Part shown: in pieces, positions 24,232 through 32,269 of the stretch
How positions within the stretch are numbered: the stretch's first letter is position 1
Layout of the letters: each line of letters begins with the position of its first letter
Source of the DNA: Streptomyces finlayi
GTDB taxonomy: Bacteria; Actinomycetota; Actinomycetes; Streptomycetales; Streptomycetaceae
Reading direction: 5' to 3'
Assembly (NCBI RefSeq): GCF_014216315.1
Contig: NZ_CP045702.1
Span: 5,518,001-5,582,000 of the forward strand
Length of the DNA: 64,000 bases
Notes under the pieces: generated by a model
The model's database searches: none
The model's input: only the letters and a program-made list of their open reading frames with translations
Told to the model about the DNA's origin: nothing
Made by a program: the position numbers and the translations under genes

Positions 24232-24731
24232 CCGCTGCTCCGGCCGCGGAACCGCCCTTCTTCGTCTACGGCACGCTGCTGCCGGGACAGCGGAACCACG
24301 ACCGGTTCCTCCTGGGCCGCACGGCCCGGGAGCGGCCCGCCCTGCTGCCGGGCGCGCTCCTCTACGAGGGACCCGGATACCCGTACGCCATCGAGGGCCA
24401 CGGCACGGTGCACGGCGCCCTCGTCGTCCCGGCGCCCGGTGCGTACGGGGAACTGCTCGGGCTGCTCGACCGGCTGGAGCAGTACGTGGCTCCGGGCCAC
24501 CCGCGCAATCTGTACGAGCGGGTGGCCCGCGAGGTCCGGGCGGCCACGGCCCCGACCCCGACCACGGCCACGACCCCGGCCACGGCCCCGGCCACGACCC
24601 CGGCCCCGACCACCGCCTGGGTCTACTTCGCGGCCGCCGCGGTCACCCGCTCGCTGCGCACGGGCGGCACCGAGATCCCGGGCGGAAACTGGCTCACGAG
24701 GCAGGCTCCACCCGCACCGCGCACACCTTGA
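24228..24731 (+). CDS. Gamma-glutamylcyclotransferase (GGCT/AIG2-like) fold protein
   Basis: A 167-residue protein with the GGCT-fold signature FFVYGTLLPGQRNHDRF at the N-terminus, GYPYAIEG, and the helix LLGLLDRLEQY carrying the usual acidic residue region. Between the core and the last strand lies a low-complexity Thr/Ala/Pro stretch (about residues 106-127) made of repeated ACC-CCG-GCC-like codons. The GTG at 24228 overlaps the cutA stop. The gene end overlaps the convergent nasA gene by 38 bp. Confidence 0.8.
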   Translation: MTAAPAAEPPFFVYGTLLPGQRNHDRFLLGRTARERPALLPGALLYEGPGYPYAIEGHGTVHGALVVPAPGAYGELLGLLDRLEQYVAPGHPRNLYERVAREVRAATAPTPTTATTPATAPATTPAPTTAWVYFAAAAVTRSLRTGGTEIPGGNWLTRQAPPAPRTP

Positions 24732-26772
24732 ACTCCGGCATCCGCGAGACCGGGTCGAGGGCCGGATTCGTCAGCGTGTTGGCCCGGCCCTCGCCCGCCC
24801 AGTGGAACGGCATGAACACGGTGTCCTGCCGGATCGCCACGGTGATCCGGGCGGGCGCCACCGCCCGCCCCCGCCGCGAGGTGACCGCGACCGCGTCGCC
24901 CTCCGCCACCCCGATGCGCTCCGCGAGCCTCGGGTGCAGCTCCACGAACGGGCCGGGCGCCGCCGCGTTCAGCTCCGCCACCCGGCGGGTCTGCGCCCCC
25001 GACTGGTACTGCGAGACGACCCGCCCGGTCGTCAGCACCACCGGGTACTCCGCGTCCGTCTCCTCCGCCGCGGGCCGGTGCGTCACCGGGACGAACCGCG
25101 CCCGCCCGTCGTCCGTGGCGAACCGGTCCAGGAACAGCCGCGGCGAACCGGCGTGCTCCTCGTCCGGGCAGGGCCAGAACACCCCGTCCTCCGCCACGAT
25201 CCGCTCGTAGGTGATGCCCGCGTAGTCCGCGGGCCCGCCCGCCGAGGCCCGCCGCAGCTCGTCGAAGACCTCTTCCGGGTCGGTCGGGAAGCCCTTGCCG
25301 TGCCCCAGCAGCGCGGCCAGACCGTGCAGCACCTCCAGGTCGCTGCGTACGCCGTCGGGGGCGGTCACCGCCTGCTGCCGCAGCAGCACCCGGCCCTCCA
25401 GGTTGGTCGTGGTCCCGCTCTCCTCCGCCCACTGCGTCACCGGCAGCACCACATCGGCCATGGCCGCCGTCTCCGACAGCACGACGTCCGCGACCGCCAG
25501 GAAGTCCAGCGACCGCAGCCGCTCCTCGACGTGTCCGGCGCGCGGTGCGGAGACCACCGGGTTCGACCCCATCACCAGCAACGCCTTCACCTGCGACCCC
25601 AGCGCGTCGAGCAGCTCGTACGCGCTGCGTCCCGGCCCCGGCAGCGAGTCCGGGTCCACGCCCCACACCCCGGCCACATGGCGGCGCGCCGCCGGGTCGG
25701 TGAGCTTGCGGTAGCCGGGCAGCTGATCCGCCTTCTGGCCGTGCTCGCGGCCGCCCTGCCCATTGCCCTGACCGGTCAGACAGCCGTATCCGGACAGGGG
25801 GCGCCCGGCCCGGCCGGTGGCCAGACAGAGATTGATCCAGGCGCCGACCGTGTCGGTGCCCTTCGCCTGCTGCTCCGGCCCCCTGGCGGTCAGCACCATA
25901 CCGGTTTCCGCCTCGCAGAACGTCTCCACGGCCTCGCGCAGCTGCGGCACCGGCACCCCGGTGATGCGCTCCACCAGCTCTGGCCAGTGCGCCATCACCC
26001 CGGCCCTGGCCTCGTCCCAGCCGTTCGTACGGGAGCCGATGAACTCCTCGTCCACCCGGCCGTCGGCCACCACCAGATGCAGCATCCCCAGCGCGAGCGC
26101 CAGATCGGTGCCGGGCCTGGGCGCCAGGTGGAGATCCGCCTGCTCGGCGGTCCTGGTGCGGCGCGGGTCGATGACGATCAGTTTGCCGCCGTTCTCGCGC
26201 AGCTCGGTGAGATAGCGCAGCGCGGGGGGCATCGTCTCGGCGAGGTTGGACCCGACGAGGATCACGCACCCGGTGCGGGGGATGTCCTCCAGGGGGAAGG
26301 GCAGTCCGCGGTCGAGGCCGAAGGCCCGCTGGTGCGCGGCGGCCGCCGACGACATGCAGAAGCGGCCGTTGTAGTCGATCTGGGAGGTGGCGAGCACGAC
26401 CCGGGCGAACTTCCCGAGCGTGTACGCCTTCTCGTTGGTCAGCCCGCCCCCGCCGAACACACCGACGGCGTCGGCCCCGTGCGCCGCCCGGGTCCCGCGC
26501 AGCCCTTCGGCGATCCGCTCCAGCGCCTCGTCCCAGCCGGCCGGCTCCAGTTCGCCGCTCGCGGCGTTCCGTACGAGCGGCCCGGTCAGCCGTACCGCCG
26601 GGGAGAGCACGGCGGGCGCGGTCCGGCCCTTGCCGCACAGCGCTCCCCGGTTGACGGGGAAATCGGTACGCTCCACGACCTCGACCACCGCGCCATCGGT
26701 GACCGGTCGCAGATTCATCCCGCACTGCAGGGCGCAGTACGGGCAGTGGGTGGAAGTCTCGGTGCGGGCCAT
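24694..26772 (-). CDS. nasA: Assimilatory nitrate reductase catalytic subunit
   Basis: A 692-residue molybdopterin bis-MGD oxidoreductase. An N-terminal [4Fe-4S] site is built by CPYCALQC and GALCGKG (residues about 10-50), followed by the molybdopterin domains (GVFGGGGLTNEKAY, ILVGSNLAE, IDPRRT) and the C-terminal MGD-binding barrel (VVLTTGRVVSQYQSG). It reduces nitrate to nitrite in the cytoplasm and feeds NirBD, encoded 15 kb away. It lacks the extra C-terminal ferredoxin domain of some NasA proteins. Formate dehydrogenase is the main alternative, but no selenocysteine or obvious Cys ligand context favours it. GlnR-like half-sites precede the start. Confidence 0.87.
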   Translation of the reverse strand: MARTETSTHCPYCALQCGMNLRPVTDGAVVEVVERTDFPVNRGALCGKGRTAPAVLSPAVRLTGPLVRNAASGELEPAGWDEALERIAEGLRGTRAAHGADAVGVFGGGGLTNEKAYTLGKFARVVLATSQIDYNGRFCMSSAAAAHQRAFGLDRGLPFPLEDIPRTGCVILVGSNLAETMPPALRYLTELRENGGKLIVIDPRRTRTAEQADLHLAPRPGTDLALALGMLHLVVADGRVDEEFIGSRTNGWDEARAGVMAHWPELVERITGVPVPQLREAVETFCEAETGMVLTARGPEQQAKGTDTVGAWINLCLATGRAGRPLSGYGCLTGQGNGQGGREHGQKADQLPGYRKLTDPAARRHVAGVWGVDPDSLPGPGRSAYELLDALGSQVKALLVMGSNPVVSAPRAGHVEERLRSLDFLAVADVVLSETAAMADVVLPVTQWAEESGTTTNLEGRVLLRQQAVTAPDGVRSDLEVLHGLAALLGHGKGFPTDPEEVFDELRRASAGGPADYAGITYERIVAEDGVFWPCPDEEHAGSPRLFLDRFATDDGRARFVPVTHRPAAEETDAEYPVVLTTGRVVSQYQSGAQTRRVAELNAAAPGPFVELHPRLAERIGVAEGDAVAVTSRRGRAVAPARITVAIRQDTVFMPFHWAGEGRANTLTNPALDPVSRMPEFKVCAVRVEPAS

Positions 26773-26794
26773 ACGCCCAGCGTGTGAGCCGGGT

Positions 26795-26832
26795 ATTACG
26801 AGGACCGCTGCTTCCGGTTACGCACCGGGTAC
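26795..26832 (-). promoter_or_regulatory. GlnR-like half-site array upstream of nasA
   Basis: On the minus strand GTACC, GTAAC, CAGCG and GTAAT follow one another at exact 6-base spacings, 23-60 bp before the nasA ATG. Two half-sites fit the GTnAC type well and the others are weak. Confidence 0.55.
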
Positions 26833-26839
26833 ACCCACC

Positions 26840-27249
26840 TCAGCCCGCCCGGGACCCGGCGGTGAGGTCGGGCCCGGGAGGGAGGTGGACGGTCATGATC
26901 AGGTGGCAGGTGCCGGTGCCGCGGTAGGCGTGGGGGCGTCGCCGTCGCACGCGGCGGTCTGGCCGGCCTCGGCCGCGTACTCGTCGCCGTCGACGACCAG
27001 GGTCATCCGCCCGGCGGTGACACCGACGGTTTCCACCACGCCGGCCTGGTGGGGGCGGCTGGGATACTCCTCGCCCGGTTCCGCTTCCGGTTTCCAGCGC
27101 CGGACCTCCGTGGCCGCCGGGCCCGCGGTCGTCAGCAGCGGCCGGGCCTCGCTCCCGCGTTCCCCCTTCCACAGCGGCATGACGGCATCGGCGGTCACGA
27201 CACGGACGCGTTCGTCCGGGCGCCCTTCCATCAGGGCGGACACCGAGAC
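26840..27249 (-). pseudogene. Remnant of an XRE-cupin transcriptional regulator
   Basis: Minus-strand translation shows the C-terminal cupin part of an XRE-cupin regulator: DERVRVVTADAVMPLWKGE, then GEEYPSRPHQAGVVETVGV and GRMTLVVDGDEYAAEAGQ. The frame breaks in a C-run (G-run at 26932-26936 on the plus strand); adding one base restores APHAYRGTGTCHLIMTVHLPPG and the true stop. The N-terminal helix-turn-helix is missing. The upstream end at about 27240 abuts unrelated coding-like sequence on the other strand, so both a frameshift and a deletion or rearrangement are present. Confidence 0.72.
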
Positions 27250-27410
27250 GCGGCCTGCCCGGCCAGCCTCCCGTCGTCGTCCCCACCCACTTGACGCCGC
27301 ACGCCGCCCGCGACGGCCATCACCTGGAGACCGCCGCACACGAACTCCGGAGCCTGCTCGCCACGCACGCCGACCGGACCACCGTCCACCACCTGGGCCG
27401 GGAACGCTGA
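27249..27410 (+). pseudogene. Possible C-terminal fragment of an unidentified protein
   Basis: A plus-strand frame ending at TGA 27408-27410 reads PVVVPTHLTPHAARDGH, then LETAAHELRSLLATHADRT. This looks like ordinary protein sequence rather than a shadow, but it has no start. It adjoins the broken cupin regulator tail to tail at a probable rearrangement junction. The family is not recognised. Confidence 0.3.
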
Positions 27411-27422
27411 GCACCCGGGACC

Positions 27423-27477
27423 GGGGGTGCGGGGGTGCGGGACGAGGGGGCCGGTCCGGATACGTCCCCGCACCCCC
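27423..27477 (-). terminator. Hairpin terminator after the DUF218 gene
   Basis: GGGGGTGCGGGG (27423-27434) and CCCCGCACCCCC (27466-27477) form perfect 12-bp arms. They lie directly next to the minus-strand stop codon at 27479. Confidence 0.65.
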
Positions 27478-27478
27478 T

Positions 27479-28222
27479 TCAGTCCGCCGCCAGCGCCTCC
27501 GTGACGCCCTGCTCCCGGGGGCCCAGGAACTGAGGATCAGGCCGGAACACGACGTCCAGCGCCGCCTTCGCCGAGGCGAACAGCTCCCGCGTCCCGCCGT
27601 AGTACCAGGTCGCGTCGTGTACGGCGTCGACCCCGACCCCGTACGCGTCGATCCCGGCGGTGCGGCACAGCGCGATCGCCCGCCGGATGTGGAAGCCCTG
27701 GCTCACCAGGACCGCCCGGTCGACCCCGAAGATCTTCTTGGCCCGCACGCAGGAGTCCCAGGTGTCGAAGCCCGCGTAGTCGCTGACGATCCGCCCGTCC
27801 GGCACCCCGCGCCCGGTGAGATACGTCCGCATCGCGTCCGGCTCGTCGTACTCCACCCGGCTGTTGTCCCCGGTGACCAGCACGACCTTCACCCTGCCCG
27901 TCCGGTACAGCTCGGCGGCGGCGTCGAGCCGGTGGGCGAGATACGCCGACGGCCTCCCTCGCCACAGCCCGGCCCCGAAGACCACGGCGACCTGCTGCGC
28001 GGGCGCGTCGGCCGTCGTGCGCACCCGCGCGTCGGCCGTGGCGTGCATCCAGGTGGCGGGTGCGAGGCCCACCACACAGGCCACCATGAGCCCCTGCACG
28101 GCCAGCCGCCGGCCACGGCGGCCCCGCGGCAGCGACGGCCTCAGCCGTCCCGGCCACCGAAGCTGCCTCAGCCGTCCCACCCACCCGGGCATGCCCGGCC
28201 GTCTCCATCGTCCCTTGGGCAC
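27479..28222 (-). CDS. DUF218 (SanA/YdcF-like) membrane-anchored protein
   Basis: A 247-residue protein with an Arg-rich N-terminus, one membrane helix (VQGLMVACVVGLAPATW) and an extracytoplasmic DUF218 domain. Conserved segments are VVFGAGLWRGRPSAYLAHRLDAAAELYRTG, VLVTGDN, DAMRTYL and VSQGFHIRRAIALCR. SanA homologues affect envelope barrier function, and the biochemical activity is unknown. The exact start is uncertain because several in-frame codons precede the helix. Confidence 0.82.
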   Translation of the reverse strand: MPKGRWRRPGMPGWVGRLRQLRWPGRLRPSLPRGRRGRRLAVQGLMVACVVGLAPATWMHATADARVRTTADAPAQQVAVVFGAGLWRGRPSAYLAHRLDAAAELYRTGRVKVVLVTGDNSRVEYDEPDAMRTYLTGRGVPDGRIVSDYAGFDTWDSCVRAKKIFGVDRAVLVSQGFHIRRAIALCRTAGIDAYGVGVDAVHDATWYYGGTRELFASAKAALDVVFRPDPQFLGPREQGVTEALAAD

Positions 28223-28342
28223 CCATGCCCCCCTGTCCCGTTGTCGTCATCGCGTCAGCGCTGCCCCCTATGACGGGACGAACGGCAGGCCGAAACAGTT
28301 CACTCGGCCGGGACATCGCTCGTGAGCCCACGGCAAACACCC

Positions 28343-28369
28343 GTCACCCTCACGCAACGGCACGGCAAC
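28343..28369 (+). promoter_or_regulatory. GlnR-like half-sites upstream of the chelatase gene
   Basis: GTCAC, GCAAC and GCAAC occur with exact 6-base gaps (28343, 28354, 28365), ending 23 bp before the ATG. They are partial matches to the gTnAc/GaAAc pattern. The context (sirohaem supply for NirB) makes the call plausible. Confidence 0.45.
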
Positions 28370-28391
28370 GTCCGCGCGGCACCATCGGTTC

Positions 28392-29315
28392 ATGACGGCG
28401 CCGGCACCGGAACATCCCCGTGAGCTCCTGCCCCTCGACAGCACCGCGCGACTCCTGACCCGCATCACCGACCAACTCGGAACCCAGCTCAGCCTCGTCT
28501 CCCTGAACGGAACCCGCAGGCCTATGCACCGCACCCGGCAGCACGCCCGACCGGCCCCCGTGGCCGGCGGCACACCCGCCCCCACGCTGGTCGCCGTCGC
28601 GCACGGCAGCCGGGACCCCCGGGCCCTGCGCACCGTCCTGGAACTCCTCGACCAGGTCAGAGAGCTCCGCCCCGGCCTCGACGTCCGCCTCGGCCACATC
28701 GAGCTGAACCAGCCCCTCCTGCCCGCGACCCTGGCCGCCGCGGGCGACGGCGACGCCGTCCTCGTACCGCTGCTCCTGAGCCGCGGCCACCACGTCAAAC
28801 ACGACCTGCCCGCCGCGGCCGCCGCCGCACCCGCCCTGCGGAGCCGGATCGCCGCACCGCTCGGCCCGCACCCCCTGCTCGTCGAGGCACTGCACGGGCG
28901 CCTCCTCGAAACCGGCTGGGACCCGGAGGGCGGGACGAGCCGCAGCACCGCGGTCGTCCTCGCCGCCGCCGGTTCGCGCGACCCCGACGCCGCCACCGAC
29001 ACCCGCCGCACCGCCCGGATGCTCAGCGACCGGCTCGGCGGCATACCCGTAGTGCCCGCCTACGCCTCGGCCGCCGCGCCCACCGTCCCGGCCGCCGTAC
29101 GCGGCCTCGCCGCCCGGGGCCGCCACCGGATCGCCATCGCCTCGTACTTCACCGCACCCGGCCGCTTCGCCACCGCGGCGGCCGCCGTCGCACCGGGAGC
29201 CGCGGCCGCCCCGCTCGGCGCGCACCCGGCGATGGCACGGCTGCTCCTGCACCGGTACGACCAGGCGGCCGGACACGGATCCCCGGTGACCGAGCGGCTC
29301 CTCGCGTCCGCCTGA
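28392..29315 (+). CDS. CbiX-type sirohydrochlorin chelatase-like protein
   Basis: A 307-residue protein with two CbiX-like halves. The first has the active-site His in LVAVAHGSRDPRALR and the metal-region segment LLSRGHHVKHDLP, and the second repeats AAAGSRDPDA and IASYFTAPGRFAT in degenerate form. Such enzymes insert iron or cobalt into sirohydrochlorin. Placed between nasA and housekeeping genes, it probably makes sirohaem for NirB. An N-terminal extension of about 65 residues is variable. Confidence 0.83.
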   Translation: MTAPAPEHPRELLPLDSTARLLTRITDQLGTQLSLVSLNGTRRPMHRTRQHARPAPVAGGTPAPTLVAVAHGSRDPRALRTVLELLDQVRELRPGLDVRLGHIELNQPLLPATLAAAGDGDAVLVPLLLSRGHHVKHDLPAAAAAAPALRSRIAAPLGPHPLLVEALHGRLLETGWDPEGGTSRSTAVVLAAAGSRDPDAATDTRRTARMLSDRLGGIPVVPAYASAAAPTVPAAVRGLAARGRHRIAIASYFTAPGRFATAAAAVAPGAAAAPLGAHPAMARLLLHRYDQAAGHGSPVTERLLASA

Positions 29316-29352
29316 CCCCGGTTCGCCGGCGCCGCCGATTACTGTCGGAACC

Positions 29353-30663
29353 ATGGACGGTACGCACGGCAGCCACGACACACACACAGCCGGATACGGG
29401 ACCCGGGACACCGAGCGCTGGGACACCGAGCCCGACAAACGGCCCGGACGCACCGCGTTCCAGCGCGACCGCGCCCGCGTGCTCCACTCGGCGGCCCTGC
29501 GCAGGCTCGCCGGCAAGACCCAGGTGGTCACCCCCGGCACCCGGAGCCGCGCCTGGGACGCCAGCCCCCGGACCCGGCTCACGCACTCCCTGGAGTGCGC
29601 CCAGGTCGGCCGGGAACTGGGCGCCGCGCTGGGCTGCGACCCCGATCTGGTGGAGACGGCGTGCCTCTCCCACGACATGGGCCACCCCCCGTTCGGACAC
29701 AACGGGGAGCAGGCACTCAACGACTTCGCGTCGGACTGCGGCGGCTTCGAGGGCAACGCCCAGTCGCTGCGCCTGCTGACCCGCCTCGAACCCAAGCGCT
29801 TCGTACGCGACCCCCGCAGCGGCGAACTCGTCAGCGTCGGGCTCAATCTGACCCGTGCCGCCCTGGACGCCGCCACGAAGTACCCGTGGCCGCGCGGCGG
29901 CCACCCCACCGACCCCGGCTCCCCGAAATTCGGGGTGTACGAGGACGACCTCCCGGTCTTCCAGTGGGTCCGCGAGGACGCCCCGCGCGACCGGATCTGC
30001 TTCGAGGCCCAGGTCATGGACTGGGCCGACGACGTCGCCTACTCGGTGCACGACTTCGAGGACGGGCTGCACGCCGGACACATCGACCCGAACTGTCTCT
30101 TCGCCGAGCCGGAGCGCCGCGAGATCTGGGCCGTCGCCATCGGCCGGTACGTACCGGCCGACACCGACCCCCAAGAGCTCGCCGAGGCGCTCGACCGACT
30201 CGTCGACCAGGAGTGGTGGCCGCACGGCTACGACGGCTCGGCCGTCGCGCAGGCCCGGCTGAAGGACACGACGAGCCAGCTCATCGGCCGGTTCTGCCAG
30301 GCCGCCGAGACCGCCACGTTCGCGCACCACGGCCCCGGGCGGCTCAGCCGGTACGCGGCGGAGCTCGTCGTCCCCCGCGAGGCGCGCAACGAGTGCGCGG
30401 TGCTCAAGGCCGTCGCCGACCGTTATGTGATGCAGCGCGCCGAGCAGGAGGTCATCCGCGCCGAACAGCGCATCGTCATCGCGGAGCTGGCCGCCGCGCT
30501 CACCGCCCGAGCGCCGGAAGGACTCGAACCCCAGTTCCGCGCGCAGTACGAGACCGCGCCGGACGACCGCGCGCGCAAGAGGGTCCTGGTGGACCAGATC
30601 GCCGCCCTCACCGACGCCTCCGCCCTGTCCCTGCACATGACCCTGACCCCGCACCCGTCCTGA
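29353..30663 (+). CDS. dgt: Deoxyguanosinetriphosphate triphosphohydrolase
   Basis: A 436-residue HD-domain dNTPase. It shows RDRARVLHSAALRRLAGKTQV, the metal ligands in RTRLTHSLECAQV and CLSHDMGHPPFGHNGE, and a further Asp in MDWADDVAYSVHD. It hydrolyses dGTP (or other dNTPs) to the nucleoside and triphosphate. The ATG lies 37 bp after the chelatase stop. Length and motifs match the Dgt-like group found next to dnaG in streptomycetes. Confidence 0.93.
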   Translation: MDGTHGSHDTHTAGYGTRDTERWDTEPDKRPGRTAFQRDRARVLHSAALRRLAGKTQVVTPGTRSRAWDASPRTRLTHSLECAQVGRELGAALGCDPDLVETACLSHDMGHPPFGHNGEQALNDFASDCGGFEGNAQSLRLLTRLEPKRFVRDPRSGELVSVGLNLTRAALDAATKYPWPRGGHPTDPGSPKFGVYEDDLPVFQWVREDAPRDRICFEAQVMDWADDVAYSVHDFEDGLHAGHIDPNCLFAEPERREIWAVAIGRYVPADTDPQELAEALDRLVDQEWWPHGYDGSAVAQARLKDTTSQLIGRFCQAAETATFAHHGPGRLSRYAAELVVPREARNECAVLKAVADRYVMQRAEQEVIRAEQRIVIAELAAALTARAPEGLEPQFRAQYETAPDDRARKRVLVDQIAALTDASALSLHMTLTPHPS

Positions 30664-30908
30664 CCCCGCACCACTCCTGAGGTCCGCGGGGCGCGGCGAC
30701 GGCGGTCGGCCGGGCGGCGAATGGTGTGCTGGGGGCACATCACCGCCGCCGCGGACCCTGCTCCGCGCGCTGCCGGCCCCGGTCGGCAGACTTACCCCGT
30801 GACCACTGGGTGTGACCTGATCGGGACACACCCTCTTTCGTCATCACGCTGCGTGCGGGACGCTCGCAGCTGGCGGCGGAGCACAGCACCAGCACCGAGG
30901 AGGCACAA

Positions 30909-32168
30909 GTGGTCGACGCACATCGCACGTTCGTCATCGTCGGCGGAGGACTGGCCGGAGCGAAGGCAGCGGAAACGCTCCGTGCCGAGGGCTTCAGCGG
31001 CCGGGTGATCCTGGTCGGCGATGAGCGGGACCATCCGTACGAACGGCCTCCGCTCTCCAAGGGCTATCTGGCCGGCAAGAAGGAACGGGACAGCGCCTTC
31101 GTCCACGAGACGGCCTGGTACGCCGGGGCCGACGTCGAACTCCACCTCGGCCAGCCCGTCACGGCCATCGACCGTGCCGCCCGCTCCGTACAGCTCGGTG
31201 ACAACACCGTCATCCACTACGACAAGCTGCTGCTCGCCACCGGCGCCGAACCCCGCAGGCTCGACATCCCCGGTACGGACCTCGTCGGCGTCCACCACCT
31301 GCGCCGCCTCGCCCACGCCGACCGGCTGCGCAACGTCCTGGCCGCCCTCGGCCGGGACAACGGCCACCTGGTCATCGCCGGAGCCGGCTGGATCGGCCTG
31401 GAGGTCGCCTCCGCGGCCCGCGGCTACGGCGCCGAGGTCACGGTCGTCGAGGCCGAGCAGACCCCGCTGCACCAGGTCATCGGCCCCGAGCTCGGCCAGC
31501 TCTTCACCGACCTGCACAGCGCGCACGGCGTCCGCTTCCACTTCGGCGCCCGCCTCACCGAGATCACCGGCCAGGACGGCCTCGTCCTCGCGGCGCGCAC
31601 CGACGACGGCGAGGAGCACCCCGCCCACGACATCCTCGCCGCGATCGGCGCCGCACCGCGCTCCGCGCTCGCCGAGGCGGCCGGGCTCGCCATGGCGGAC
31701 CGGGCCCACGGCGGCGGCATCGCCGTCGACGCGTCGCTGCGCACCTCGGACCCGCACATCTTCGCCGCGGGCGACGTGGCCGCCGTGCAGCACCCGCTGC
31801 TCGGCACCCGGCTGCGGGTGGAGCACTGGGCGAACGCCCTGAACGCAGGCCCGGCAGCGGCCCGCGCGATGCTGGGCCAGGAGGTCTCCTACGACCGGGT
31901 GCCGTACTTCTTCTCCGACCAGTACGACCTCGGCCTGGAGTACTCGGGCTGGGCGCCGCCGGGCAGCTACGACCAGGTCGTCATCCGGGGCGACACGGGC
32001 AAGCGCGAGTTCATCGCCTTCTGGCTGAAGGACCGCAAGGTCCTGGCCGGGATGAACGTCAACGTCTGGGACGTGACCGAGACCGTCCAGCAGCTGATCA
32101 GGACCGGCGCGCAGATCGACCCCGACGCGCTCGCCGATCCGTCGGTGCCGCTGGAGTCCCTGCTCTGA
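30909..32168 (+). CDS. Ferredoxin/rubredoxin reductase-type FAD oxidoreductase
   Basis: A 419-residue flavoprotein with FAD-binding IVGGGLAGAKAAETLR at the N-terminus, NAD-binding VIAGAGWIGLEVASAARG in the middle, FAD motif FAAGDVAAV, and a C-terminal reductase domain (YFFSDQYDLGLEYSGWAP). It resembles the NADH:ferredoxin reductases that serve cytochromes P450 and dioxygenases. The GTG follows AGGAGGC. The physiological partner is not encoded nearby. Confidence 0.9.
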   Translation: MVDAHRTFVIVGGGLAGAKAAETLRAEGFSGRVILVGDERDHPYERPPLSKGYLAGKKERDSAFVHETAWYAGADVELHLGQPVTAIDRAARSVQLGDNTVIHYDKLLLATGAEPRRLDIPGTDLVGVHHLRRLAHADRLRNVLAALGRDNGHLVIAGAGWIGLEVASAARGYGAEVTVVEAEQTPLHQVIGPELGQLFTDLHSAHGVRFHFGARLTEITGQDGLVLAARTDDGEEHPAHDILAAIGAAPRSALAEAAGLAMADRAHGGGIAVDASLRTSDPHIFAAGDVAAVQHPLLGTRLRVEHWANALNAGPAAARAMLGQEVSYDRVPYFFSDQYDLGLEYSGWAPPGSYDQVVIRGDTGKREFIAFWLKDRKVLAGMNVNVWDVTETVQQLIRTGAQIDPDALADPSVPLESLL

Positions 32169-32269
32169 CCCCGAGGGCGGCCGGCAGGAGTCTCCCGGCC
32201 GCCCCGCCCGTTCCACGGATCACACCGCCGTGCGGTCCGGGTGTCCTGGCCCACCCGTAGACTTCACGC

